Shown: piece after piece, positions 25,205 to 35,500 of the stretch
Layout of the letters: every line of letters begins with the position of its first letter
Numbering within the stretch: the stretch's first letter is position 1
Source of the DNA: an uncultured Spirochaetaceae bacterium
GTDB taxonomy: Bacteria; Spirochaetota; Spirochaetia; Treponematales; Treponemataceae
Reading direction: 5' to 3'
DNA: 64,000 nucleotides
NCBI GenBank assembly: GCA_902778325.1
Contig: CACYWZ010000001.1
Location: forward strand, 1 to 64,000
The notes under the pieces: model-generated
What the model was told of the DNA's origin: nothing
Seen by the model: the letters and a program-made list of their open reading frames with translations, nothing else
Database searches by the model: none
Position numbers and translations under genes: made by a program

Positions 25205-26329
25205 ATGAGTGCGAATTATAAAAAACTTGGGGATTATATACAGCCTGTTGATGTCCGCAATTCTGATTTGAAAGTTTCTCATTTGCTTGGGTTAAGCATA
25301 GAAAAATGTTTTATCGAATCTATTGCAAATACAATCGGAACAGATTTTAGACCATACAAAATTGTCAAAAAAGGACAGTTTGCTTATGGCCCGGTTACTT
25401 CTCGTAATGGTGATAAAATTACAATTGCTCTTTTGAAGGAAGCTGATGTTTGTATCATTTCAAGTTCCTATTCTGTTTTCGAAATCACTGACACAACAAA
25501 ACTTCTGCCTGAATATCTTATGGTTTGGTTCAGCCGCCAAGAGTTTGACCGATATGCCCGCTATAAATCTCACGGAAGTGTCCGCGAAATTTTTGATTGG
25601 GATGAAATGTGCCGAGTTGAACTTCCAGTTCCCGACCTAAAAGAACAAGAAAAAATCGTAAACACCTACAACGCCATCACAAAACGCATCCAGATTAAGC
25701 AGAAGATAAATGAAAATCTGGAAAAAACGGCACAGTGTTTGTTTGATGAATTATTTATGGGTAATAATGATGATTTAATTGAGTTGAATGAAATTATTGA
25801 AGTGAATCCTGAACGAACTCTAAAAAAGGGAGAAGTATATAAATGCTTTGATATGTCTTCATTACCAACTAAAAATGCAATCCCATTTGAATACGAATTA
25901 AAAGAATATAATGGTGGAATGAAATTTAGAAATGGTGATACCTTGATGGCTAGAATTACGCCATGTCTTGAAAATGGAAAAGCAGCATATATAAATCTTC
26001 TTGATGAAAAAGAAATAGCATTTGGCTCAACTGAATTCATTGTTTTATCAGCTAAAAGAGATTTTCCATCATCATTTAATTACTTCTTGGTCAGAAATAC
26101 AGATTTCATTACTTATGCAATAAAACACATGAATGGTTCTAGTGGAAGACAAAGAGTTTCTGGTGAAGATATTGGTAGATTTATGATTCAGAGACCAAAG
26201 AATGAAGATTTAGAAAATTTTAATCTGTTAGGTAGTGAAGTATTGAGGGAGATGAAAGAATCTTCATTGGAAATCGCTAAATTGCAAGAATTAAAGCAGC
26301 TAGTAATTTCTCGCATAAGCGGAATTTAA
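25205..26329 (+). CDS. hsdS: type I restriction-modification specificity subunit HsdS
   Basis: 374 residues with two target recognition domains. TRD1 (about 1-150) ends in the conserved helix VPDLKEQEKIVNTYNAI; TRD2 (about 185-335) has the family signature GGMKFRNGDTLMARITPCLENGK and SGRQRVSGEDIGRFMIQRP, followed by the second helix. It sets the DNA target for both HsdM and HsdR. Start directly abuts the Bro-N stop. No truncation visible. Confidence 0.9.
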   Translation: MSANYKKLGDYIQPVDVRNSDLKVSHLLGLSIEKCFIESIANTIGTDFRPYKIVKKGQFAYGPVTSRNGDKITIALLKEADVCIISSSYSVFEITDTTKLLPEYLMVWFSRQEFDRYARYKSHGSVREIFDWDEMCRVELPVPDLKEQEKIVNTYNAITKRIQIKQKINENLEKTAQCLFDELFMGNNDDLIELNEIIEVNPERTLKKGEVYKCFDMSSLPTKNAIPFEYELKEYNGGMKFRNGDTLMARITPCLENGKAAYINLLDEKEIAFGSTEFIVLSAKRDFPSSFNYFLVRNTDFITYAIKHMNGSSGRQRVSGEDIGRFMIQRPKNEDLENFNLLGSEVLREMKESSLEIAKLQELKQLVISRISGI

Positions 26330-26338
26330 GGAGAGAAA

Positions 26339-28792
26339 ATGAGCAAAATTGAAGAAATAAATATAAAAAATCTTGCTGTATTTAAAGATTTTGTATGGAA
26401 AAACAGCGTAAAAACAAAAGATGGGCAAAATATTTTTTTGTCAGATATAAATATTTTTTATGGGCGTAATTATTCTGGAAAAACAACACTGTCTAGAATT
26501 TTTCGAGCATTTGAAACAGGTGTAATTTCGGATAAGTATCAATCTCCAGAGTTTTCATTAAAAATAAAAGGCGAAAAAGAGGAAATAACACAAAAGAATA
26601 TTTGTAATAAAAGAAATATTCGCGTATTTAACGAAGACTTTATAAAAGAAAATTTATCATTTATTGTTGATCCTGATAAAGAAATAAAATCTTTTGCAAT
26701 TTTAGGAGATGATAATAACCGAATAATTAGTGAAATAGAGAGATTAAAATCTGAACTCGGGGAAAATGAAGAGGGAAAACAAAAAACTGGGTTATATAAA
26801 TATCAAGAAGAAGCACAATCTCAATTTACGGATGCAAATTCTGAATATATTAGAGTTTCTCAGAATTTAGAAGCCCTGCTAAAAACAGAAGCGACAGATT
26901 CAAAAAAAGGAATAAAATACCAATCTGATTTGTTTGGTGACCAAAATTATACAATTGCAAAACTAAAAAATGAAATAAATAAGGTTTTAGACAATTCATA
27001 TAAACAAATATCTTCGGAAGAGGAAGAAAAACTGAAAGCTCTGTTAAAAGAGGAAATAAAATCAGTAATAAGTAAGAAAACGGATGTATTAAACTATATT
27101 TCTTTGTCTGCATCTGTAAAAGAATTAGTTGAACGAAAAATTGAAGCATCACAAAAAATTCAAGAATTGGTTGAAAATTCTCTTCTAAATGAATGGGTAA
27201 AACGAGGAAAAGAAGTTCAAAAAGGCAGAACTATCTGTGCATTTTGTGGAAATCCGATTTCATCTGAACGTTGGAATTTGTTACAGAAACATTTTAATGA
27301 AGAAGTTGATAAGTTGGATATAGATTCAACTTATCTAATAAATAAATTGGATGCGGAAATATCCCATATAGAAAAAATTTGTACAATAAATGAAAATAGC
27401 TTTTATACTGAACAACAAAAATCTTTATTTGAAATAAAAAATAAGTATTCAAATTTTTTAGATTTATATAAGAAAGCAATAACACAACTCAAAGAAAAAG
27501 TTAACTATAAATGCAAACATGTCTTTGAGACTATAGAATTTTCAGATTCCAATAATTCAATAAGTGATTTTGATATTATTAAAGAAGAATACAATGCATT
27601 GGTTTCTGAAGCGAATGACTATGCGAAAGAACTAGATAGTAAGAAGAAAAATGCTCAAGAAGAATTACGCCTTAATGAAATATTTAATTTTTTGCAAACT
27701 ATAAATTATTCAACACAAAAAGCAGATATTGACTCAAAAAAATCGATCGTTAATGAAAAGCAGTCGATGTTAGATGATATAAATACAAAAATTAATAATC
27801 TGCTTGTTTTACTTTCTCAGAAACAAGAAGAGTTAAACGATGAAGAAAAAGGTGCTCGAAAAGTTAATGAATATCTTTCCAATTTCTTTGGAAATAATTC
27901 CCTTCAACTAAAAGCTGTTAGAAAAAAGGATATTCAAGCAGATGATGATGAAAGACATCTGTATTTTGAAATCCAGCGAAATGGTGAAAAAGCATATAAT
28001 ATGAGCGAAGGAGAGTGTAGTCTTGTCGCATTTTGTTATTTTATGGCAAAACTTGATGATGTAAATACAAGTGGTATAAAACCTATTATTTGGATTGATG
28101 ATCCAATTTCTAGTTTGGATAGCAATCATATATTTTTTATGTATTCACTTATTTCAGAGAAAATAGCATTAAATAATAATTTTGAACAATTATTTATTTC
28201 GACTCATAATTTGGATTTTTTGAAATATTTGAAAAGATTACGTAATACTTTTATCGAAGCAAAAAGTATGAAAAAATGGAAAGGAAATGATGTTTACATT
28301 CAGAAAGAAGCCCAAAAGGAATATTTTTGCATAACACGAAATGGATTATACTCTACAATAATTCCTATGCCTTCCTATATGAAAGAATATGTAACAGAAT
28401 TTAATTATCTTTTTAATGAAATTTATAAATGTGCAAATATAGAAAATGCTACAGATGATAACTATCCTTCTATTTATAATTTTGGTAATAATGCACGAAA
28501 GTTTTTAGAGATATACCTCTTTTATAAATTTCCAGATTCTTCAATTCCAGATAGAGAGAAACAACGTTTATTTTTTAATTCTGAAGAATTACCTGTAATT
28601 CTAAATGAAAGAATCGATAATGAATATTCTCATTTAAATGGTGATATAGAACGTGCAACATTACCGATAGAAGTTCCTGAAATAAAAAGAGATGCACAAT
28701 TAATTTTAAATAGATTAAAAGAATTAGACTTAGAACAATATAATGCTTTACTGAATAGTATAGGCGTCACTGTAGAATCTACAGCTAGTTAA
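26339..28792 (+). CDS. RloC-like anticodon nuclease (ABC-type ATPase with zinc hook)
   Basis: 817 residues. Walker A GRNYSGKT (42-49), long coiled coils, a CxxC zinc-hook apex at C300-C303 (CAFCGNP), ABC signature NMSEGECSLVAF and Walker B PIIWIDDPISSLDS (about 582-595), H-loop ISTHNLDF. The C-terminal region carries a likely nuclease triad R720-K-F-L-E724 and H765 (EYSHLNG), matching the RxxxE...H pattern of PrrC/RloC. RloC proteins cut tRNA anticodons and excise the wobble base after DNA damage or phage infection, and lie in type I loci. It sits between hsdS and hsdR. Clearly AAA_13 family; the nuclease assignment is strong but untested. Confidence 0.83.
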   Translation: MSKIEEINIKNLAVFKDFVWKNSVKTKDGQNIFLSDINIFYGRNYSGKTTLSRIFRAFETGVISDKYQSPEFSLKIKGEKEEITQKNICNKRNIRVFNEDFIKENLSFIVDPDKEIKSFAILGDDNNRIISEIERLKSELGENEEGKQKTGLYKYQEEAQSQFTDANSEYIRVSQNLEALLKTEATDSKKGIKYQSDLFGDQNYTIAKLKNEINKVLDNSYKQISSEEEEKLKALLKEEIKSVISKKTDVLNYISLSASVKELVERKIEASQKIQELVENSLLNEWVKRGKEVQKGRTICAFCGNPISSERWNLLQKHFNEEVDKLDIDSTYLINKLDAEISHIEKICTINENSFYTEQQKSLFEIKNKYSNFLDLYKKAITQLKEKVNYKCKHVFETIEFSDSNNSISDFDIIKEEYNALVSEANDYAKELDSKKKNAQEELRLNEIFNFLQTINYSTQKADIDSKKSIVNEKQSMLDDINTKINNLLVLLSQKQEELNDEEKGARKVNEYLSNFFGNNSLQLKAVRKKDIQADDDERHLYFEIQRNGEKAYNMSEGECSLVAFCYFMAKLDDVNTSGIKPIIWIDDPISSLDSNHIFFMYSLISEKIALNNNFEQLFISTHNLDFLKYLKRLRNTFIEAKSMKKWKGNDVYIQKEAQKEYFCITRNGLYSTIIPMPSYMKEYVTEFNYLFNEIYKCANIENATDDNYPSIYNFGNNARKFLEIYLFYKFPDSSIPDREKQRLFFNSEELPVILNERIDNEYSHLNGDIERATLPIEVPEIKRDAQLILNRLKELDLEQYNALLNSIGVTVESTAS

Positions 28793-28846
28793 TTAGATTT
28801 TAGGGGCGTTGCAGTGGTGTCCCCCGCCTAATAAATGGAGAAAAAT

Positions 28847-29429
28847 ATGGCAGAAAATAAAACTGGCGAAATAGTAATTTTTAAGACTTCTGATGATAAA
28901 GTTTCTATTGATGTTAGATTTGAAGGAGAAACTGTCTGGCTTACTATTGACGATATGGCTTTTCTTTTTGAGAAATCGCGTTCAACTATAAATGAGCATA
29001 TTCTGAATATTTTTGAAGAGAGCGAGCTTGAAAAAGAAAACGTAGTGAGAAAAATCGGAAATTCCGATTTTTCTACCAAGCATACAAATTACTACAACCT
29101 TGATGTAATAATTTCGGTTGGGTATAGGGTTAAGTCTTTGAGGGGAACTCAGTTCCGCCAGTGGGCAACAAAGCGGCTGAACGAATATATCCGTAAAGGC
29201 TTTACTATGGACGATGAACGGCTGAAAGAAGCAGGTGGCGGTGACTATTGGAAAGAGCTTTTGGCTCGAATCCGCGATATCCGTTCTTCTGAAAAAGTTA
29301 TGTATCGGCAGGTTCTGGATTTATATGCGACAAGTGCGGACTATAATCCTAAATCGGCTGAATCTGTTGCATAACGTAATGCACATGAGTGATTATGGTG
29401 AGCAGCTTGACAGCAAAAGAATTGAATAA
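28847..29429 (+). pseudogene. RhuM-family gene with internal deletion
   Basis: The first about 170 residues match RhuM proteins (VWLTIDDMAFLFEKSRSTINEHI, VGYRVKSLRGTQFRQWATKRL, YRQVLDLYATSADYNPKS), which are normally about 330 residues. The frame stops at 29374. Immediately after, in another frame, MHMSDYGEQLD matches a segment the family has near residue 260, ending at 29429. So about 80-90 codons have been lost and the end is frameshifted. I use ATG 28847 (GGAG six bases upstream). RhuM genes often sit in type I restriction loci; their role is unclear. Confidence 0.8.
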
Positions 29430-29452
29430 GATTGAAAATAAGGAGAAGTAGT

Positions 29453-32400
29453 ATGCAATTCACAGAACACAGTCTTGAACTTTCGATAATGGAGCTCTTT
29501 GAAAACGAAGGATATACTCACCAGACCGGGCAGGATATTCATCGCGAAAAGACTGATGTTCTGCTGCCTGAATTGCTTGCAACATTTTTGCGCCATCGCT
29601 ATGCGGCAGATTTTTTGACTGAAAGTGAAATCTCTTCCATTATTACTCAGCTCAAAAACATAAGCGGCTCTGATTACGATGCCAACAAGCGGATGCTGGA
29701 CTTAATCTGTAATGGCTTTACGTTCCGCCGCGAAGATAAAAATCAGAAAGACCTTTTTATTCAGCTTATTGATTTTGAAGAGCCTGAACGAAACTTTTTT
29801 GAAATTGTAAATCAAGTAGAAATACAGGGGCGGGAGCAGCTTAGAATCCCAGACGGAATTGTTTATATAAACGGACTTCCTCTTGTAGTGCTTGAGTTTA
29901 AGTCGGCAATCAAAGAAAATACAACAATTGAAGATGCTTATAAGCAGCTTACAATCCGCTATCGCCGCGATATTCCGGAGCTTTTCAAATACAATGCTTT
30001 TGTTGTAATCAGCGACGGAGTGAATAATAAGATTGGTTCGCTCTTTAGCCCTTATGAATATTTTTATGCCTGGCGTAAAGTTGAAAGCACAGACAAGGAA
30101 GTTGATGGAATCTCCTCTCTTATAACAATGGTAAAAGGACTTTTCCGCAAAGACAGGCTTGTAAAAGTTATAAAGGATTTTGTTTACTTTCCTGATTCCA
30201 GTGATAAAGAAACAAAAATTGTCTGCCGTTATCCTCAGTTCTTTGCGGCTGAATCTTTGTATAAAAGTATTGGCTCTGCAATCCGTCCTAAAGGAAATGG
30301 TAAAGGTGGAATTTACTTTGGAGCTACTGGCTGCGGTAAAAGCTACACAATGGTTTTCTTGAGCAGGCTTTTGATGAAGTCCCGCGAGTTGAACAGCCCG
30401 ACAATTGTTGTAATTACTGACCGAACAGACCTAGATGCCCAGCTTAGTAAAATCTTTGTTGAAAGTAAAAACTATATTGGCGATGAAAATGTTGAATGTA
30501 TAGAAAGCCGTGCCTTGTTGAAAGAAAAACTTGAAGACAGAAAAAGCGGTGGTGTCTTCCTTACGACCATTCAGAAATTCTGTGAGGATATAAAGCTGCT
30601 TTCTGAGCGTTCAAATATTATCTGTATAAGTGACGAAGCTCACCGCAGTCAGAATAATCTTGAAGAAAAAACTATAATTACAGATAACGGCGTTGAACAC
30701 AAATACGGTTTTGCAAAGTATCTGCATGATTCACTTCCTAATGCAACTTATGTCGGCTTTACTGGAACTCCAATTGATGAAATGGCTCAGGTCTTTGGTG
30801 ATGTTGTTGAATCCTACACAATGAAAGAATCTGTTGCCGATGGAATCACAGTAAATCTTGTTTATGAAGGCCGTGCCGCTAAAGTAATTCTTGACCAGAA
30901 GAAAGTGCGCGAGATTGAAGAGTATTACGCTCAGTGCGAGGAAGAAGGTGCAAATGAAGCGCAGATTGCTGCAAGCAAAAAGGCTGTTGCAAATCTTGAT
31001 GCAATTATTGGCGATGATGATGTAGTTGCAGAAGTTGCCCAGGATTTTATTAATCACTACGAAACTCGAGTTCGCGAAGGTGCAACTGTTGAAGGTAAAG
31101 CAATGTTTGTCTGCTCAAATCGTGAGATTGCTTATAAGCTCTGGCAGAAGATTGTAGAGCTTCGCCCTGAGTGGAATGAGAAGAAAGACTGCGGAGATAA
31201 AGATTATAAGCCAATCGAAAAAATCAAAATGGTAATGACTGAGAACAAGGCAAAAGATACAAAAGGTCTTTTTGAACTTCTTGGTAATCACGAATACAGA
31301 AGAGAACTTGACCGTCAGTTTAAGAAGGTAGAATCAAACTTTAAGATTGCAATTGTAGTTGATATGTGGATTACAGGCTTTGACGTTCCTTCTCTTGATA
31401 CAATCTACATTTACAAGCCATTGCAGAAGCACACTTTGATTCAGACAATCAGCCGTGTAAACAGAACTTACAAAGGCAAAGACCGCGGTTTGATTGTAGA
31501 CTACATCGGAATCAAGCGGGCAATGAACGAAGCTCTCAAAAAATATACCGGCGATGACAATGAAGAGTTTGAAGATACAGACAAAGCCGTTGCAATTGTA
31601 AAAGACCAGATCAGTGTTCTGGATGCAATGTTCAATGAGTTTGATTCTTCTGACTATTACAATGGAAGCCCGCTTAAGCAGCTTGAATGTTTGAATAAGG
31701 CTGTTGAATTTGTTCAGGCAAGTGAAGAATTAGAAAAAAGATTTATGGATGCTGTTCGCAGATTGAAAAAGGCATTTAATCTTTGTTCTTCCAGTGAATC
31801 TATCACAAAGAATGATAAAGACAAAATCAACTTCTATATTGCAATTCGTTCAATATTATTCAAGCTTACAAAAGGCGATGCTCCAGATATTACAACAATG
31901 AATCATCATGTTGCACAATTAATTAATGAAGCAATTAAAGCCGACGGAGTAGAAGAATTGTTCCAGGTTGGAAAGAATGTAAACTTTGACATCTTTACAC
32001 CAGAATATCTTGAAAAGATAAATGCTATACAACTTCCAAATACAAAAATCAAAATCTTACAGCAGCTGCTCCAGCAGGTAATTGCAGATTATAAACGCAC
32101 AAATAAAATCAAGGCAATGGAATTCAGCGAGAGAATGAAGAAGCTTGTTGAAGAATATAATAACCGCCACCTTGATGATTTTACAGTACAGGTTCTTGAT
32201 GAAGTAACAAAGCAGTTGAATGAATTACTCAATGATATTCAGAAAGACAAAGAACATTTTAAGGAATTAGGAATCAGCTTTGAGGAGAAAGCTTTTTACG
32301 ACATTCTTGTAAGCTGCGCAAAGAAGTTTAATTTTGAAGACCAATATCCTGATGACAAAATGAAAGACCTGGCAAAGAAAGTTAAGGCTCTTGTTGATGA

Positions 32401-32566
32401 TAAAACAAAATACACTGACTGGGACCAAAAAATAGACATAACCGCAGAAATGGAATGCGATTTAATGATGTTGCTTGATGATAATGGTTATCCACCAGTT
32501 CCAAGATATGAAGTGTATCGGGAAGTATTTGAACAGGCTGAGAATTTTAAGAAGTATGCAGAGTAA
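29453..32566 (+). CDS. hsdR: type I restriction endonuclease/translocase HsdR
   Basis: 1037 residues. N-terminal PD-(D/E)xK nuclease (about 100-190: IPDGIVYINGLPLVVLEFKSA). Superfamily 2 helicase motor: Walker A FGATGCGKSYTM, DEAH box ISDEAHRSQ, motif III YVGFTGTP, motif VI QTISRVNRTYKGKDRG. C-terminal helical domain for binding HsdM. ATG 29453 with AAGGAG upstream is preferred over a TTG at 29432. HsdR is intact, but with HsdM frameshifted no protective methylation is expected, so the complex should not assemble. Confidence 0.93.
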   Translation: MQFTEHSLELSIMELFENEGYTHQTGQDIHREKTDVLLPELLATFLRHRYAADFLTESEISSIITQLKNISGSDYDANKRMLDLICNGFTFRREDKNQKDLFIQLIDFEEPERNFFEIVNQVEIQGREQLRIPDGIVYINGLPLVVLEFKSAIKENTTIEDAYKQLTIRYRRDIPELFKYNAFVVISDGVNNKIGSLFSPYEYFYAWRKVESTDKEVDGISSLITMVKGLFRKDRLVKVIKDFVYFPDSSDKETKIVCRYPQFFAAESLYKSIGSAIRPKGNGKGGIYFGATGCGKSYTMVFLSRLLMKSRELNSPTIVVITDRTDLDAQLSKIFVESKNYIGDENVECIESRALLKEKLEDRKSGGVFLTTIQKFCEDIKLLSERSNIICISDEAHRSQNNLEEKTIITDNGVEHKYGFAKYLHDSLPNATYVGFTGTPIDEMAQVFGDVVESYTMKESVADGITVNLVYEGRAAKVILDQKKVREIEEYYAQCEEEGANEAQIAASKKAVANLDAIIGDDDVVAEVAQDFINHYETRVREGATVEGKAMFVCSNREIAYKLWQKIVELRPEWNEKKDCGDKDYKPIEKIKMVMTENKAKDTKGLFELLGNHEYRRELDRQFKKVESNFKIAIVVDMWITGFDVPSLDTIYIYKPLQKHTLIQTISRVNRTYKGKDRGLIVDYIGIKRAMNEALKKYTGDDNEEFEDTDKAVAIVKDQISVLDAMFNEFDSSDYYNGSPLKQLECLNKAVEFVQASEELEKRFMDAVRRLKKAFNLCSSSESITKNDKDKINFYIAIRSILFKLTKGDAPDITTMNHHVAQLINEAIKADGVEELFQVGKNVNFDIFTPEYLEKINAIQLPNTKIKILQQLLQQVIADYKRTNKIKAMEFSERMKKLVEEYNNRHLDDFTVQVLDEVTKQLNELLNDIQKDKEHFKELGISFEEKAFYDILVSCAKKFNFEDQYPDDKMKDLAKKVKALVDDKTKYTDWDQKIDITAEMECDLMMLLDDNGYPPVPRYEVYREVFEQAENFKKYAE

Positions 32567-32575
32567 GGAGAAAAT

Positions 32576-33503
32576 ATGTTAAAAGAAGAATTTACAGAAT
32601 GGGCAAATAATGGCGGAATTCGTTCACAGGATTCAGGTTATATTAGTCATGCTATTAATATTAGAATGGTGGTTGGATTTAAAATTACCAAATGCTGATG
32701 TTGGCAATCTCTTTCGTTATGAAACATTAGCAGAGTTTGAAGAAAAACTTAAACAAATAAAAAATGACGTAGATTTTTACGAGGTAAATAAAAAAGACCA
32801 AAGAGGTCGTCCTCAGGCAGCACTCAATAAATATACTGAGTTTCTTAAAGGAAGAAATTACATACCAGTTATACATGAACATAATGAGGTAATAAGAAAT
32901 ATGAAAGATACAGAATATTATAAGGATCTTCTTGTAGAAAACAAAAATATAATTCTTCACGGTGCACCTGGTACAGGAAAAACTCATCTAGCAAAGAAAA
33001 TTGCAGAAGCCATGGGATGTACTGAAAATGAAATTGGTTTTGTTCAGTTTCATCCAAGTTATGATTATACAGATTTTGTTGAAGGATTGCGACCAGTTGA
33101 AAATTCAAATGGTGAAATTGGATTTGAACGTAAAGATGGAGTATTTAAAAAGTTTTGTGAAAAAGCAATTCTTTCATCAAGTGATACAGAAAATATATGG
33201 AAGGAGTTAAATGATAATCCTACAGTTTGGAAAGTTTCTCTAGAAGGGAGTGGAGATAATCCAACGCGTACAGATTGTATGACAAACGGATATATACGAA
33301 TAGGTTGGCCTGCATATGGAGAAGTTGCTGACTTTTCAAATTTTTCTGGATATACAGAAGACGGTGGAAGCGTTATTCTTGTTGCCTTCCAATCAAAAAT
33401 GAAAGTTGGAGATATTGTATTATCATGCTATTCTGCTACAGAAATTGATATTGCTCCAGAAACTCTATATTCGGAAAGTTATAAATATTCCAAAGAAGAA
33501 TAA
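32576..33503 (+). pseudogene. McrB-like AAA+ restriction GTPase, frameshifted and truncated
   Basis: The start MLKEEFTEWANNGG (ATG 32576, AAGGAG upstream) runs about 30 codons and then shifts frame near 32660; the following frame continues with EWWLDLKLPNADVGNLF. Walker A is present (NIILHGAPGTGKTHLAKK) with the FVQFHPSYDYTDFVEGLRP motif typical of McrB-like AAA proteins. It ends within an EVE/PUA-like insert (KVSLEGSGDNPTRTD, GYIRIGWPAYGE), before Walker B, and there is no mcrC partner. It is a decayed remnant of a type IV system. Confidence 0.78.
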
Positions 33504-33573
33504 ATCATTTTGAACCTTTCAGTTAGTGGTGAACATTTTGAAAAAATTCCACCACTAAAATAATGCCCTTTAC

Positions 33574-34179
33574 TCAATTCCCATAATTCAATTTCTTCCA
33601 GACTTTAATAAGCCATTTCTGATTTTCTTTAACCCAGAAAACAAGTTCATCGCAAGTCTGGAACTGTAGTTTAGGTAAGTTTCTTAAAACAATCATATCA
33701 ACAAAATCATAAGAATAATGCGGTTTATTCTTGATTGCTGACTGATAACGCTGCCAGATATTTTGAGGTTCATGTCTCCAGTTACTTTCCAATCCAAAGA
33801 CTTCTGAATTGAATTTAGTTCGCAAACTAGATTCTGTTTCCATCAAAAAACTTCCACCATCACTAGCCCATGACCATTTATCAGCATATCTACAAGAGTA
33901 ATCTACTCCTGCCACAATTTTATCTGTTGGTAAATCATCGATAGTTTGATATGGACAATAAACCCAATCACCAGAACATATTTCTTCGCTGAAAAGCATG
34001 CATTCTAAACAAAAATTCGATTCTCTTTCGAAAATCTGTTGTATCTCATACTTTTTACAAAGTTCGTAACAATACTTCTTGTCTGATCGCCTTTTGCTTC
34101 GATGATAAACAGATCGAGAATACTTATCAGAACCTCCACAGTAAGAACCGCCCATGTGCTTTTTGTAACTTCTACTCAT
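33574..34179 (-). CDS. hypothetical protein, Cys-rich and basic at the N-terminus
   Basis: 201 residues, not recognised. The start MSRSYKKHMGGSYCGGSDK is basic; two further Cys pairs (YELCKK region and FCLECMLF) could bind metal. Many aromatic residues and WSWASDGGSFLM in the middle; no signal peptide or TM segment. ATG 34179 has GGAGG upstream. It lies between the McrB remnant (convergent) and the RNA ligase gene (same direction). No function can be proposed. Confidence 0.6.
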   Translation of the reverse strand: MSRSYKKHMGGSYCGGSDKYSRSVYHRSKRRSDKKYCYELCKKYEIQQIFERESNFCLECMLFSEEICSGDWVYCPYQTIDDLPTDKIVAGVDYSCRYADKWSWASDGGSFLMETESSLRTKFNSEVFGLESNWRHEPQNIWQRYQSAIKNKPHYSYDFVDMIVLRNLPKLQFQTCDELVFWVKENQKWLIKVWKKLNYGN

Positions 34180-34270
34180 TTAATCCTCCACGCATATTAG
34201 TTATCTACATGAAGTCAAATAAAAATCGTTTATAATCCATTTTTTATTCTCCATAATTTATATAATTCAG

Positions 34271-34291
34271 CTGTCCGAAGAAATCGGACAG
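34271..34291 (-). terminator. hairpin downstream of the RNA ligase gene
   Basis: CTGTCCGA-AGAAA-TCGGACAG, 8-bp stem, 12 bp beyond the stop. No good U-run on the minus strand, so it may protect the 3' end rather than terminate. Confidence 0.5.
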
Positions 34292-34302
34292 TTGATTTTC
34301 TT

Positions 34303-35355
34303 TTACTTCTGCTTCAAAAGGTAATCGTTATTTATCACCTTCATCGAAAGCGGACCTTCAAGAATTTTGCTGTAAACCGGTTCAATCGGCCTGATAACAA
34401 TTCCTTCCTTGTGATTACCGCTAGCATACTTTCCCTTTGCCCTTTCGATGAACTCTTCCACACTTTTATAAGGAAGGTGATCCCCAGTTTCTTCAACAGG
34501 AACCATGTTCAAGCCGGCAGCCTCACAGAAAGCCTGCATCTTTTGAAGCCCCAGTCTCTTTCCCTGATCCATATCCCGCAGAGTAAAAACGTACCATTCA
34601 GCTGTCACAAGCTTGAGCGGATTCTTCTGTATACCTTCTCCACAGAACTCACCCTGAACTGCTACATTTTTCAAACCTATAGCCTCAGCTCCCTTTTTAA
34701 TTTTCTCAATCACATTATGCTTATGAACGAACTTCCATGCCGGGCTAGTCTCATCATCAGCAATTTCGTAATTCCTTGAGCAGATCCCAAAATCACCGTC
34801 AATCAAATACATAGTCACGCTGGTTCCATCCATCTTGGTTGAGATGTAATATGGAACGCCCTTGAACTCATCAATCAAGCCTGGTTCTGCATGAACTCGG
34901 ATTTCGTCAGTCTTTGGAATGCCGTGTGGAAAGTCCCCGATAACTCGTCCGCTACCAGTTGCGATTTCTGCAACTTCCCATTTCTTTACGCCAAGCTGTT
35001 CGCTTACGATATCCCCCGTCTTCCAGGCAAGACCATCAAGTGGTTCGATACCGTCCAGAATTGAAAGCGGCAAAACAAGTCCCTGTGAAACCTGTCCACG
35101 GAAATTTCTTGTCTTCATCAAAAATCCTTCGCTATTCAAGTCATTGCTTCTGTAACATCCGTCTCGCAGAAACTCAAACTCAGGCTTTACCGGCAAAAAT
35201 GCATCCACTTCAAAGTAAACGCATAAATCATATTTTTTAAACTCTCCCTTCTTGGCAACACATTTCCATCCCAAAACGGAAACGACTTCTATCCTGTCAG
35301 CCCCTTCTATCGGCTGCACGTCCCAGATAGTCTGGACACTTGCTAATTTTCTCAT
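34303..35355 (-). CDS. ATP-dependent RNA ligase, DRB0094/Rnl5 family
   Basis: 350 residues. N-terminal OB-like domain typical of this family (MRKLASVQTIWDVQPIEGAD, VLGWKCVAKKGEF, YFEVDAFLP). Nucleotidyltransferase motifs follow: I TKMDGTS (adenylated Lys), III VQGEFCGEG, IV KEGIVIRP, V SMKVINNDYLLK. It seals nicked RNA with ATP; Deinococcus DraRnl is the studied member. The natural substrate is unknown. It is close to the RloC-like nuclease gene, which damages tRNA, but reads the opposite way and is 5.5 kb off, so a link is only a possibility. Confidence 0.88.
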   Translation of the reverse strand: MRKLASVQTIWDVQPIEGADRIEVVSVLGWKCVAKKGEFKKYDLCVYFEVDAFLPVKPEFEFLRDGCYRSNDLNSEGFLMKTRNFRGQVSQGLVLPLSILDGIEPLDGLAWKTGDIVSEQLGVKKWEVAEIATGSGRVIGDFPHGIPKTDEIRVHAEPGLIDEFKGVPYYISTKMDGTSVTMYLIDGDFGICSRNYEIADDETSPAWKFVHKHNVIEKIKKGAEAIGLKNVAVQGEFCGEGIQKNPLKLVTAEWYVFTLRDMDQGKRLGLQKMQAFCEAAGLNMVPVEETGDHLPYKSVEEFIERAKGKYASGNHKEGIVIRPIEPVYSKILEGPLSMKVINNDYLLKQK

Positions 35356-35500
35356 GATATTTTCCTCTGATTACAATAAGGGCGTAACGGAACCCTTTTT
35401 ATTTGGTAGCGATGATTTAATTGTATGATTGGAAGTTCAGTCTGTCTGTAAACCTCTGTAAACCATTAATTTAAAAAAATGACTTACAGACATAAAAAGA

